Part shown: positions 11,708 through 23,200 of the stretch, in pieces
Numbering within the stretch: the first letter of the stretch is position 1
How the letters are laid out: every line of letters begins with the position of its first letter
Assembly (NCBI RefSeq): GCF_914767665.1
Contig: NC_059502.1
Location: 30,026,812-30,090,811 of the forward strand
Reading direction: 5' to 3'
DNA: 64,000 nucleotides
Origin: Harmonia axyridis
Lineage: Eukaryota; Arthropoda; Insecta; Coleoptera; Coccinellidae
Notes under the pieces: generated by a model
The model's input: only the letters and a program-made list of their open reading frames with translations
What the model was told of the DNA's origin: nothing
Databases searched by the model: none
Made by a program: the position numbers and the translations under genes

Positions 11708-13327
11708 TAGGGCTGGGAATTTTTGGCCTTTTGTATTCGAATAATCATTCCTAAATTTATTCGATTATTCGAATAATTCATTCAAACAAATATTCATGCT
11801 TGATTATTCATGAGTAGTCATGAATATTCAACTATTCATTGAATATTCAACGAGTATTCATTGATTATTCAATGAATATTCAATGATTAATCAAAGAATA
11901 CTCAATGAATATTCAGTCAATATTCAGTGAAACATGTGTTTATGTTTTAATGAACCAATAAAATACGAGCGTTTTGATGAGTGAATATACTCTTGACGAC
12001 GTGGTATTATCGTTTTGGTGTCTCGTCTCTCACCATATTGCGATCATTTCCACAGCAACGTAATTGGACGTTCGTCAAAAAAAAAATAAAAGTCAAGCTC
12101 AGTGAAATGTCATTGAATTTTGCAAAAGGCAGCGCTACCGCTACAATTATAGTTCAGTAGTACTCTAGTTTTACGTTTTACCGAAAAAATTGTCATATTT
12201 TTATAATCGAATTATCGTTTGGTAAATACAGAAATTATGTTTATTACAAGAAAACGTACAAAATAAAATAGATTCTTAAATAGACGTAGTAAAACCTTTG
12301 CTGGGACAATACAATCTACATAGACCCATAACAGGTCTATAGGTACAAAAATAATCAAGCGGATTTTGAGAACATTAAATCCTTCAAGAATACACTTCGT
12401 GTTCAATTATACGAAATTTTCAAAAAACTTTGTTTACTTATTCAGTCTTGTTAGAGAAGGATGTTACTCCAGTTAATATGTGTGTATTTTAAAACCTCAG
12501 ATTTGAAAGAATAGAAAGATTCGTCGGTTCGCAATTCAGAATCAAGCAATATTTGACCACTGAAATAGAGTAATGTCTAGAAATTGCAATGCATACGGAA
12601 TAGGAAAGCAAAACTCTGCAATCGATTAAACAGACGGCATTAGATTTCGAATGTAGAATCTTATATTATTATTAGAACTTTTTATTGCTAAATTCATATT
12701 TTAGAATCTTAAATTCCATTTTTATATTTTTTCATTGATGAAATCCCAATTCTATTAATTTTTCTTTGGATCGTTTCTACTATTGAATGAATAATTTCAA
12801 TTCAATTGTATCTATCAATTTCAATATATGTAATTTCCAGTAATTCCAATATTAATAAAACGATTTGTCCATAGTAAATCGCAAAACCTTGTTTTATTTA
12901 TTTTTTTTTATTTCAATTAACGTGTCTCAGCAGCTAGGCCATTGTTTTAATCATTTCTGAATAGTGAGTTAAGTGATCATTCAAACTTTCATTCGTAACT
13001 TCAGAAATGATTCATAAATATCCAACTACTCACTGAATAGAAAACTTTTCACTGTATAATCAGTGAATACTCAACTATTCACTGATTATTCATAAATAGA
13101 AAAGTAGTCATTGATTATTCAACTATTCAGTGAATACTCGACTATTCACTGATTATTCATGAATAGAAAAGTAGTCATTGATTATTCAACTATTCAGTGA
13201 ATACACAACTATTCACTGAATATTCGAATATTCATGAATATTCGAATAATTCAGAATGCAATTATTCGAATAATCATTCAATGAATATTCGAATATTCAA
13301 ATCATTCATTCATGATTTCCAGCCCTA
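11708..13327. mobile_element. non-autonomous hAT element, 1620 bp
   Basis: The ends are inverted repeats: TAGGGCTGGGAATTTTT on the left and the complement of TAGGGCTGGAAATCATG on the right. An exact 8-bp duplication, GTTTGAAC, flanks it at 11700-11707 and 13328-13335, the size hAT transposases make. No transposase motif is visible inside. Both ends are built from many short variants of TATTCAATGAATATTCAAC, so the element is dominated by AT-rich repeats. It must have been moved by a transposase encoded elsewhere. Confidence 0.9.
13015..13225. repeat. tandem repeat inside the hAT, period about 64 bp
   Basis: A unit containing ATAGAAAAGTAGTCATTG followed by ATTATTCAACTATTCAGTGA occurs twice in direct orientation (about 13095 and 13163), with partial copies on both sides. 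It lies just inside the right end of the non-autonomous hAT. Confidence 0.75.
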
Positions 13328-13335
13328 GTTTGAAC
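13328..13335. repeat. 8-bp target site duplication, right
   Basis: GTTTGAAC, identical to 11700-11707. Confidence 0.9.
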
Positions 13336-13339
13336 ATCT

Positions 13340-14410
13340 CCCAACGGATTAGTCAGCAGCCTAAAGGAAAAACTTTCAGCGGTTATTTTTTCTGAATTTT
13401 TCGTATTTTGTAGGATATGAATTATTGAGCAAGAAAGTCTATGGATCCAACTCATTCCTATGATTAGTTTTTTAGATACAGGGTGTCGAAATTGGAAAAT
13501 AGCATTTCTTCGAAGAAATATTTCTTGTAGGAAAACATCTTGAAAGGAACACTTTTGCACGACAAATATTGTTCAACAATAAGGTAATAATTTTAGACTG
13601 GTTGTCATTCAAAATTATTGTTAGTTACGTGGTGAGTCAAACATTATTCAAAATGAAATTCGTTGAGTTCATACTTCACCCTGTAATTAAAATAGTCGTG
13701 GAATTTTCCAATTTTTTTCCTTCATGCTTAGTTTAAGTACAATATTATAATGTCCAATAGTATTGGCTTTGCTGTGAACAGTTTTCGAGATCCATGAGGT
13801 AATATATCAAGAGGGGCGACCGTTACTACAGAAGTTGTCAAAAAGTTGTATATAATGAAAATTTCATACAGAGTAACAGTAAGAGTTAAGTTTTGTCATT
13901 GAAGAATGAAAGACATTGTACAGAGTGTCAGATATTCGTTATGAGTATCTTATAAACCATAAAAATTACTGAAAAAAACGCTCTGGAATTTTTCGAATAT
14001 CTCGAACATAAATAGCGAAATATTTGAAATAGTCATTTTTCAGAAACACCCTGTAACTCGGGAACGAATCTAGCTATCTATTATCTGTTGATTCTTTCTC
14101 TGACTCTTATAGTTGAATGCTCTCAGAGAATCAAGAGTAATGACAAATAATAGGAAAATTCCACGACTTTTCCATTTACAGGGTGAATTATAAACTAAAC
14201 TAATTTCATTTTGAATAATGTTATCGCGCAATAATGTGCGAGAAATGTTACTTTGAAGCCGTTTTCCGACTTCGACACCCTGTATCTCGAAAACTAGTCA
14301 TATCGTTGAGTTGGACCCATAGACTTTTTAGTTCAGGAAGTCATATTCTACAACACACGAAGAATTAAACGGTAACAATTTCTCCATTAGGCTATTGCCT
14401 GGTCCTTCTA
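13340..14410. mobile_element. foldback element B: long imperfect palindrome
   Basis: AGTCTATGGATCCAACTCA at 13436 pairs with its imperfect complement ending at 14325. GATACAGGGTGTCGAA near 13477 pairs with TTCGACACCCTGTATC near 14271, and a second block CACCCTGTAATTAAAATAG near 13678 pairs with its mirror near 14175. Pairing of lower quality extends outward to about 13349 and 14404. No coding motif lies inside. A solo relative of the inner block (TTACAGGGTGAATAATGAAC) is present at about 62160. Confidence 0.75.
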
Positions 14411-15339
14411 CTGAAAAACCGTCGTCTTGTTTTAGTTGCTTGCTTTCCTATATTCCCAGCCTCTATAAAATACTTTTCTAGTCAAAATTTTTTAAAAATC
14501 TTCAATTGACCGAACTCGCGGTAAATCTGGGTTGTCGTTTTTTGGCACAAAATATATGTTGTGAGCATTCAATAAATTTAGAGTGCATAATGTGCTTAAT
14601 ACGGAGCTATAAGTCCGTCAAATTAATCATTTTTGTTGAGCAGTTGAGAATGTTACTTGCTCAGCTTCGCCTTTTATTTGTCCCACAGAAGGCCTAGAAA
14701 TGCCACCAGTTGATATCGCGCACCAATGTAAAACTTTATCAGTAGATTTGGAATTTCCCTTGAATTTAACTTCGTCTGGGCGATGTTCGATATTGTCGGT
14801 CTAGAATTCGGAATTCCTTTAGTTCCAGAATTGCTCAGAGTTAAGTTTTTTCATTATTCATGACGACGACTTTGTTATTTGCAAAATGAATGCACCTTGA
14901 AGCATGGCAACATATAGGTATTCAACTGATTTCGCGTAGATATATTTTTGAAATTTCCTTGTCCCACTATATTCTACGCCTATTCTCTTCGGTTCTGTGG
15001 AAATCGAATTAGTCCCTTTGCAGTTTGAAATTGTTAGTCCCTCAACATGGGGATTGTTCATACAATCTACTGGTGTAGAGGTTTGAAAACATCTTAGAAA
15101 CTCTGAGACTACCCTGAAAATTTCAAGTTTTCAGGTTTTCCGTTGGAGATATCGTGTTTACGGCCGTACTGTACTGGACGGATTAGACTGAGCTGACAAA
15201 ATTCGATTTGATCATCGATTCGTCATGTGTGAGTCGAACCTTATCGTTTGAGACCATTCCTGGCTCAAAATTCAAAGAATTCAGATTTAGCGATGAAACT
15301 AATTAATAGGAAACAGTACTCAAAATGTTGACTACTATA
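14411..15339. other. intergenic; holds a related copy of the 52.25-kb insertion site
   Basis: No gene recognised. Bases 15232-15270, read on the minus strand, match the two sides of the DD41D element inserted at 52252-53543 but without the element (see findings). Confidence 0.5.
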
Positions 15340-15347
15340 CTGTAGTG
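15340..15347. repeat. hAT target site duplication, left
   Basis: CTGTAGTG, identical to 19617-19624. Confidence 0.92.
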
Positions 15348-15798
15348 CAGGGGTGCTCAAACAGTCGATCGCGATCGACTGGTCGATCGCGAATGCTTTT
15401 TGAGTCGATCTCGTGAAAAAAATCCGATATAGAACTATTCACAGATTTTGTTTTAATAGGTAGGTAACTAAACAAAATGTTATGAATAAACTACTAAAAT
15501 TTATTCGATCCACATAATTATGTCAGAATGACCCCCTCATCACTTTGTTTTATCGTGTGTAAAAGTCCGCTGCTAGCGGCAAAAGGACGCTTTATCAAAG
15601 GAACGCGGTATTTGTCAAAGAAAAGTTGCGTCTTTGATTCCCGCCGCATTTTCTAGGAACTTCGGGCGGCGAGTTTGACGGGAACATTCAAGACATCGTT
15701 CGCGGCGATATTAATGTTGCGATTGCAGGGATTTGAATTTTGAGTCAGTCTGAGTAGCAACTTGAAAGCAACACGTCGATATTGTTGAACAGCGCAAA

Positions 15799-16788
15799 AT
15801 GAGTGCGGTGAAAAAAAGTAAAACGTATCATTTTAATAACGATTGGGAGGAAGAATTTTTTTTTTGTATGGTGAAGGATAAGTGCATCTGTCTCATTTGC
15901 CGTGCGTCAGTAGCAATGCCTAAGCGTGGGAACTTAGAGAGGCATCATAAAACAGTTCATAAAAACTATGAAAAGGATTTTCCGTCGCAGAGCGAATTAA
16001 GAAAACGAAAAGTACGTGATTTGTTAGCTTGTTTGAAAAAAGAACAAGCCATGTTCACAAGACCAGTGAAACAATCAAAAGCTGCAACGATCGCGTCATT
16101 TAAAATATCTCATATATTGGCGAAACACAAGAAACCATTTGAAGATGGATCGGTTGTGAAGGAAGCATTTATTGAAGCGGGAGAAACTTTATTTGCAGAA
16201 TTTAAAAATAAAACTGAAATTATATCTGCTATTAAAGAACTTCAGTTATCTCGTGCAACTGTCACGAGGCGTGTTGAAGTCATGAGTCAGGACATGGCAG
16301 ATCAACTAAAACATGATATCATGAAATCTACATACTTTTCTTTACAGTTCGATGAATCCACCGATATTACAGACACTGCCCAGCTATGTATTTTTATTCG
16401 AATGGTTTTCAGTGACATGTCAGCCAAGGAAGAGTTTTTGACAATGATTCCTCTGAAAGGAAAGACCCGTGGCGAGGATATATATGACGTTTTTTTCAAT
16501 TTTGTAAAATATTATAAGCTACCAATATATAAATTAGTATGCATTACAACTGATGGAGCACCAGCAATGATTGGAAACAAAAACGGTTTTGTGGCATTGT
16601 GTCGAGCTAATGACGATTTCCCTTCATTTTTCTCCTTCCATTGCATTATACATCAACAAGTTTTGTGTTCAAAAGTTCTAAATATGGAGGAGATTATGGG
16701 CATTGCAATAAAAATTGTGAATTCCATCCGTGCACGTAGTTTGCAGCGGCGGCTTTTTACATTGCAGTTAGAAAATAGCATAGAGTAA
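15799..16788 (+). pseudogene. hAT transposase, N-terminal half (interrupted)
   Basis: Open for 329 codons from ATG at 15799. Residues about 10-55 form a BED-type zinc finger: CLIC at 31-34 and HHKTVH at 49-54. A basic, helical linker follows. The RNase H-like catalytic fold begins near residue 180: QFDESTDITD contains the first catalytic aspartate, ITTDGAPAM the second acidic site, and FHCIIHQQVLC the conserved cysteine/histidine motif of this hAT branch. The protein would bind the element ends and cut and paste it. The last true codons are those for QLENS; the remaining three codons and the stop at 16786 come from the inserted P-like element. I see no other lesion in this half. The ATG at 15799 is the first in frame and sits just before the BED finger, so it is the likely start. 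Confidence 0.9.
16771..16778. repeat. P-like element target duplication, left
   Basis: GAAAATAG, identical to 18363-18370; both copies are hAT coding sequence. Confidence 0.9.
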
Positions 16789-18362
16789 GTATATATAGAG
16801 GAGAAACTGAGGTACTAAACTCTGAAACAGTAATTTAGTTCCACCAACACCTTCCAGAGACCGCTCGCATCGCTGATTTTCTGTTTACCTCGAGAATTAT
16901 TTACTTAACCTCAAAAATTTTCAGTTGATCTGTCGAACCTTATTTTTGGTAAGAGATTTATTATGTCGCAGTCAACTTTGAAATCCAACAAATATTGTGT
17001 TCCTAACTGTGGAGATATGTATAGTAAACGTCATCGTTTTCGAATGAAGAGAAGCAGCCAACAATTTTCAAACTTTGGCTCGAAAAAGTTAGTTATTCAT
17101 TGCTCAACTCTAAAACTCCTCAACAAATTTGTAAGAAGTGAAATTAGATAGCCTTAAAGGAATTTGACAACTGCTATCCCTGAATTATTTCTTCCTGGTG
17201 AGTTAAATTTTGTTATATTTTCTTCTGTGTAAAAGTTAAACGATAAGCGATTAAGTATAGTCCTCAAGGAGAAGTGCTAACCGTAGACGAATGTTTCGGC
17301 TGTCCATAAATATTATCTTTGTTTAAAAACTTACCCTCAATAGTAGTTTCGCATATGTATATATAAATATATATGATTGGCAAGAAAATTATTATTTACT
17401 TTTCTATTTATATTTCACAGGATCTTCAAATCAAGGGGAAGATGGAGAAGTTCATGACACTGAAGGAATACATCTCCAAAGTGATGTTGAGAGGGAAGTA
17501 TCAACAGAGACTTTGAAGAATTTTAAGCACCCTCAGAAAACTTCAATAATATATAGAAAAAGGTTAACTGAAAATGAACGTTATCTATCAAAATGTCTGA
17601 TTGATCAGAGTAGAAAACTGAGAATTATCCAAAAAAAGTTTCATCATACAAAGAGCGGCTAAAAAATGTAGAGAAACTTAATTCATCAGCAAATTTCAGT
17701 AGACTGATGAATTATGTTTCTCCAACAGCTTTTAATCGGGCACACTTTTGGAAGTAGTTGTGAGTTCCAACATTTTAAACAAATGGTATATTAAAGTTTT
17801 CAATTCTGATTGAGTCAATTAAGAACTATTTATTGCAATAAATTTGATGAAAATATAAGTACTTATGAATGTTTTGCTTCCTACAGATATCGAGGACAAC
17901 AATTAATTGACACTAGAGGCTGTGGGCACTGCAGAGCTGATCATTTTTATGGATAAGCTGTTTGATAGCCTGAATATGCAATTGTGAAGGACACATTAAA
18001 AATTTGGCATACTAGAAATATTTAAAAAAATGTAAAATTTTAAATAGATGATTTTTTTATATGAATTTGTGTTTTCTCTGAACTTAAGCCTCTATTCTTG
18101 TCAAATATATTGGATGTGAAAGAACTCGTACAGGAATATAATGGTAATATAGCTCATTCAAAAAGAAATGCTTATTACCTTATTTTCGTACGTTGTTTAT
18201 TTTCACATTCAAAATCTTGAATTGAATTGAAATATTTTCAATACAAAGCATTTCAAATTTTCGCGCGCTCATTTTATAATTTCACAAACAACCGCAAGAG
18301 GTCGCTGAAAGCAGTGTTAATTTTATCATGAGAGTTTCCATTCTATACATACTTGTTCTATG
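16779..18362 (+). mobile_element. P-like element, 1584 bp, internally deleted, inside the hAT
   Basis: The ends are inverted repeats, CATAGAGTAAGTATATATAG on the left and the complement of CATAGAACAAGTATGTATAG on the right (17 of 20 identical). The element is flanked by an exact 8-bp duplication GAAAATAG (16771-16778 and 18363-18370), the size typical of P elements. It contains a THAP-domain exon and a coiled-coil exon of a P-type transposase, but the large catalytic region is missing. Length and content match an internally deleted, non-autonomous P derivative. Its insertion disrupts the surrounding hAT transposase. Confidence 0.88.
16963..17757 (+). pseudogene. P-type transposase fragment: THAP exon, intron, coiled-coil exon
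   Basis: ATG at 16963 opens a THAP zinc-finger domain, the C2CH DNA-binding module of P transposases: KYCVPNCGDMYSKRHRF in the first frame. After a frameshift near 17048 it continues as PTIFKLWLEKVSYSLLNSKT and PQQIC in another frame. The exon ends with LTTAIPELFLPG; a GT donor at 17198 and an AG acceptor at 17419-17420 give a 223-nt intron. The second exon starts at 17421 (SSNQGEDGEVH), enters a basic helical region (KRLTENERYLSKCLIDQSRK), shifts frame in a run of A near 17633, and continues KERLKNVEKLNSSANF and LMNYVSPTAF before a stop at 17755. The RNase H-like catalytic domain that should follow is absent. With at least two frameshifts the product is not functional. Such truncated products can act as repressors in known P families, but nothing shows that here. 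Confidence 0.82.
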
Positions 18363-18370
18363 GAAAATAG
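18363..18370. repeat. P-like element target duplication, right
   Basis: GAAAATAG, identical to 16771-16778. Confidence 0.9.
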
Positions 18371-19232
18371 TGAGTTGGCTGAACACACTGATTTAGTTCT
18401 TCACACAGACGTCAGGTGGTTGAGTCGCGGAAAATTTCTAGAAAGGTTTCAAGAATTATTGCCCGAAATAACCGCTTTTATGGAAGAAAGAGGTGACGAT
18501 ACTAAGATGCTGAAAAACGAAAAATGGTTGACTGATTTGGCATTTTTGACAGACATCACAATGCATTTAAACACCATCAATTTTCAGCTTCAAGGTAAAG
18601 GAAAAACTATTATTGATATGATTAGCGCAATAAACGCATTCAAAATTAAATTGCAACTTATGATAGATCAACTGAAAAGAAAGGATCTGAAACATTTTCC
18701 ATCTTTGAAAGCAAGGATTCCTCTGTTAAATTATGATATTTATGAGGCAGAATTATCAAATATTTTGGGACAATTCGAAATACGTTTTTATGATTTCAAC
18801 AAATTGGCAAATATCGCATCATTTATGAGTTATCCTTTTTCGTGTTCAAACATTGAGGAATTAGCAACTGAAATAGCAAGTCAGTTTAACATGGACTCAT
18901 GTTCTGTTGAAAATGAGTTAGTGCAGATTATATCAGATATACATCTCAAAGCCACAGCATCTGACACAAAATTCTGGTGTTTTATAGCAGAAGATAAATA
19001 TCCGAATCTGAGGCAAATTGCCCTTCAACTGACGACAATGTTCGGATCAACTTACTTGTGCGAGTCTGCATTTTCTGAAATGAAGATAATTAAGTCAAAG
19101 TATCGCAATCGACTAACTGACGAACATATGTCATCATGCTTGAGATTAGCACTCGGTAATTATGTACCATCTTATGAAAAGTATGCTGAGGACATGCAGT
19201 GCCACGCTTCAACATCCAAAGTTACTCTTTAG
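18363..19232 (+). pseudogene. hAT transposase, C-terminal half (interrupted)
   Basis: Continues the frame of the half at 15799. The first codons after the P-like insertion read ENSELAEHTDL, so the target duplication repeats the codons for EN at the break. About 290 codons are open to the stop at 19232. Visible family features are HTDVRWLSRGKFLERF directly after the break, then a helical region, and the C-terminal hAT dimerisation segment with YLCESAFSEMKIIKSKYR and RLTDEHMSSCLRLAL. The catalytic glutamate of the family is expected in or near the YLCESAFSEM stretch. No frameshift or internal stop is seen. The protein encoded before the P-like insertion would have been about 615 residues, a usual length. 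As it stands the gene cannot make a full transposase unless the insertion excises. Confidence 0.9.
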
Positions 19233-19616
19233 TTAAGTTTAACACTCTTTTGTTTTGTAATAACCAATAAACTCATAATTTTAAATAACAATGAGTTTTT
19301 CATTTCAGAGCAGATCTTTATTTTATTTTCCTACTCCAATGGTGCAGCGGTAGTGACGCAGCTTAGTTTATACTTAGCTTAAGACTAGATAGGATTGTGT
19401 AATTGTCTTCCAATATTTATTTATTTCATTTTGCATTTTTAGACTTATCTTGACTAAACAAATGCATATTGTCCGGAAAACTAATATCTATGCCATGATA
19501 CACCATATCTAGACGACAATCCTTCATTACACATACTTGCAGCCTCTCAGAGTCGATCGATCGTAGTCTAACAATATTGAGGTAGATCGCCAGCAGTTCA
19601 AGTTTGAGCACCCCTG

Positions 19617-19624
19617 CTGTAGTG
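19617..19624. repeat. hAT target site duplication, right
   Basis: CTGTAGTG, identical to 15340-15347. Confidence 0.92.
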
Positions 19625-21457
19625 AGTAGTGAGGTTTCATTCAATATCAGATAATGACATAATTATCACGAAAGAAATAAAATAACTCTAAGATACCTAG
19701 TCACAAAATGTCTCGTTATAGCAATGATATGGCTTTGATATCATACCTTTGTCGAAATTGCCTCAGTTACTAGATATCCTAGATATCATTAGAACTGAAG
19801 AGAAATGGAAACCATACCAGCTGTGAAGAGTTAAATTGATCATCTGGTAGCAGCGTAATTATAACCCTGATTTGTAATGAACCTAATAATATCAACACAC
19901 TTTCCGTTCTGAAATTATGAGTAGGTGTATTAGTGCCATGTTTTTAATACGGATTCGATGAGTTGGATGATGAATGACTGACAAGTAGAAGAAGTTTTTC
20001 TAGTTGGAAGAATAAAAACGTTTTGATATTCTGACAGTTGATTAAATATGCTCTAATAATCAATCAATCAATTCAATTTATTCTACCAAATAGGTGCAGT
20101 AATTTTCCAGAACTAAACCTATGGTTTGTGCCCGACAGTAACAATTATTATATCTAAACAATAGTTACAAAATTATAGATGAACCCATTTCAGGTATTTA
20201 TTTCACCAGTTTGTATAATTTTTTCTTTCCATTATTCATTTTGTTGCTTTCCCGAAATAAATGGATAAATTCATTCATTTCTAACTTATTAGGTTTTTGC
20301 CTAAGACTCTTCGATTAATGAAAAATCGAAATATCTCACAAACGGCAAATTTTAAGCAGTATTCAACAAAATTTTCTAATGAAGCCTAATGTGTCGAAAA
20401 AAAATTGAAAATTTCAGCGCTTAATTGTAATTGGGATTCGCGTCAATGGTGGAACACCCTGTATATGTAACTCATTCAATCGAAAAATATTCAGTTATAA
20501 ATGGTTGTTCTACAGAGCCCTCAGCTGCCAAAAACTATTTTTTTTTCTGACAAATAACAAAACATCAATTTAACAGTAGTCATTAGACAATTAGGAAATT
20601 TGGGTGGCGTAATTTTAATTTGACGAGGAGCCAAATGTCTGGCGGCAGCTCTGAAAACTTGTATCGAAAATAAAAAGTTGATCAATATTTTTGATGAAAT
20701 ATTTTGTGCTGCAAGTGGCTTCTGTTACGTGAAATTTAAAAGACCCATGATTTTGTAAATTTGTAAAATGTAAAAGGGATCAGAATATTCTATAGAAATT
20801 AATATTTCTCATCAACTTCCAGCAAAAGTAAGGAGAATTACTGATATTCTTATATCACGAAATGAAAACACTATGAAAGACAAATACAAATTTCATCACC
20901 ACTTATTCAAACGGAATTTATTCATGTATTTAAACTAAATTTATTTCGTCTGAATGATTGGTCTATTCTAGCTTGAGGAAACAAATCTGGTGAATAGTAT
21001 ATGAATATAATTCTCAAGTAATTTACACATCGATGTTTTCGTTACGTCCTGTCTGAATGGTTAAAAATATATCATAATCATCGAACTCAGCTCTGATAAC
21101 AGTTAGTTTCAATTTTTTCAAGCAGTCATAACAGTGTGATAATTTATATCGATCTGAAAATATTTCAATTTGTGAATGACTGAATTGTTATCTCGATGCA
21201 TTCAATGAAGTGATAGAGACCATGAGAATTCCGAAGAGATTACTACATATGAGTTGAGTTCCGATGATTATTCATTTCAGGAAATAATGCCTGGGCACAT
21301 TTTGATAAATTGTTCAATTTTGCACAGAAGATAAAATAGTGATAGCAATTAGCAAATCTTATCAAGAATGTAATAAGTACATTTTCATTGTTGGATTTTA
21401 ATTATTCTTTCCGAATTTATTGTAATGAATGTATTATATTTCTTCAGATTTTTGATA
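19625..21457. other. intergenic, with a lone ACACCCTGTATA end
   Basis: AT-rich. GGAACACCCTGTATATGTA at about 20450-20468 is another single end of the CAGGGTG type; its inner flank (AAATATCTCACAAACGGCAAA) resembles transposon subterminal sequence, but no partner is visible. No gene seen. Confidence 0.4.
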
Positions 21458-21722
21458 TTTCTTCTTCTTCTTCTTCCTTAGCCTCTAGATATCCACTCCT
21501 GGACATAGGCCTCTTCCAAAGACCTTTGCTGGGTGGTTTGAATCCAGTTTTTTCCTGCATGTCGTTGGATGTCACCTCTCCATCTCGCCTGTGGACTTCC
21601 GACGCTTCTTTTTGACATTCTTGGATGCCACTGTAACAGTGCTTTGGTCCATTTATCATTATTTCTGGCAACGTGTCCTGCCCAACGCCACTTTGAACTA
21701 ACTTTGCGCTCGATAACATCTA
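21458..21722 (-). pseudogene. RTE-like non-LTR element, 3' tail only
   Basis: On the minus strand the frame is open from at least 21719 to the stop at 21478-21480. It encodes the C-terminal end of an insect non-LTR reverse transcriptase: DVIERKVSSKWRWAGHVARN in a second frame of the same strand, then WTKALLQWHPRMSKRSVG, ARWRGDIQRHAGKNWIQT and LEEAYVQEWISRG before the stop. Directly after the stop comes a GAAGAAGAAG tail. The rest of the element is missing through 5' truncation, which is how target-primed reverse transcription usually fails. This copy is less decayed than the relative at 3340: no stop interrupts the tail. No target duplication was identified. Confidence 0.78.
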
Positions 21723-22426
21723 TTTGATATTTATTCTATTGGAAATAGGAAACCATTGGTCATCATATTCTTGGTTGCGAAATTCTGTCGGAGAAAATCT
21801 GGAACAGAACCGAATTAATATTTTCAATATCTGTTCGAGCTTCAGGCTTTCAAATGTGATAGTCATAATTTAATATTTCATTCGAACCAATCTCTCTACA
21901 CTGCATTCGAATTCATTATTATTTCAATATATCACCCTCGAGTGTCAAATCAAATGCTAGACACCTTCGACATATTACTTTTTCTATTGATTTATAATTG
22001 GATTAGGCGATAATTAACAGCTATCAGTTCATTAAAACCTTCGTAATGAATTAAAATAATATACGATTGATTTATCGTTAGAAAATTAATTACAACTCTT
22101 ATAACTCGTCTTATAAGTTCGGGCGAACTTATTAACACCATATAATTAAATTGGAAACTATGTCGATGGACCTCCTAGAAATGTCACGATTTTCGTTTTG
22201 TTTATCATATTATGCTCCATTTACCCCAAGAGTAGATATCGATTATTCTCACAACTGGATCCTTTCTTTTTATTTTTCCGATTTGGGTTTTCTATTGGAT
22301 AATACTGAAAGGGAACATATATGTACATCTTCAAACCGTTATTTTACAACCGAATTCCGGGTTTTGAACTGGTTCATCAATTATTCGAATTATATACTCC
22401 CAAAGTTTCATAAAAGAAGACTATAT
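21723..22426. other. AT-rich DNA, no supported gene
   Basis: An open frame at 22151-22441 (96 codons) runs into palindrome C and has no recognisable motif, so it is not called. Confidence 0.45.
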
Positions 22427-23200
22427 ACTGTGTCCCCGTAAGGTATGGAACAAATTCATTTTTAGCTAAACAGACCATTTTAATAAATAATCCTGAAACA
22501 CGTCGATTTTTTATTTTAATTTACCTTATTTTAAAATAATAATCTGATATACAGGGTCAATTACTTTCGAGTAATGACGTCACCGTCATTTTTTTAAAAT
22601 GGAACACCCCATTTTGTCTTATTTACTGATTACTCTAGCTGAGCTAATTCCAAAAATGCATCACATGTTGATTCTAATTGGTCCTGGGTGGACAAAAATA
22701 ATAAATTGAATTTAAGCAATAATTAAGACATTCACGAATACCAAAAATATTGTAGTCCTAAACTGTTATTGAAGACCAATAAATTACTAAACAAATAATG
22801 ACATTTCACAAAAAACTAGACGACTATGATGATAAGAAATAATTTCTTTCATATTCTGTCTGTTAGACCACAAGCACCAAACATGTTTGGAAACAGCTCA
22901 TTTTTATTAATCTAAAAATGTAACAAACTACAGGGTGTTACATTCAGACCAATTGCCGCTAGACAATAAGTATTTTTGATAATATTGTTAATTTAACTAA
23001 TAAAGAATGTTACGCGTTACTTTATGAGCACACCCAAAACTATTGAATTTTTGTCCACCCTGTACCAATTGGAATCAAAATGTGCTACATTTTTGGAATG
23101 AGCTCAGCTAGAGTAACCGGAAAATTGAGACAAAATGGGGATTTCTTAAAATGGTCTGTTTAGCTAAAAATGAATTTGTTCCATACACGGACACAGTGTA
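22427..23200. mobile_element. foldback element C: long imperfect palindrome
   Basis: The left arm begins ACTGTGTCCCCGTAAGG and the right arm ends in the complement of ACTGTGTCCGTGTATGG. Matching blocks continue inward: AATTCATTTTTAGCTAAACA at 22454 with its complement at 23160, and AGCTGAGCTAATTCCAAAAA near 22636 with its imperfect complement near 23095. TACAGGGTCAATTACTTT near 22551 and CCACCCTGTACCAATTGG near 23056 are internal CAGGGTG-like blocks. No transposase motif is visible. Confidence 0.72.

Larger units (their letters stand above)
15348..19616 (+). mobile_element. hAT element, 4269 bp, split by a P-like insertion
   Basis: The terminal inverted repeats are CAGGGGTGCTCAAAC, perfect over 15 bases. 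An exact 8-bp duplication CTGTAGTG flanks the element at 15340-15347 and 19617-19624. Inside are two halves of one BED-finger hAT transposase (15799-16778 and 18363-19232) separated by a 1584-bp P-like element with its own 8-bp duplication. Removing that element would leave about 2.7 kb, a normal size for an autonomous hAT. The transposase type resembles the ZBED/Charlie-like branch found in animals. Confidence 0.93.

Noticed and set aside
13015..13225. CRISPR-like array of spaced repeats
   Set aside because: Repeats are degenerate, have no unique spacers and lie inside a hAT element of a eukaryotic genome.
22151..22441. Open frame of 96 codons (+)
   Set aside because: No motif and it runs into the end of palindrome C.
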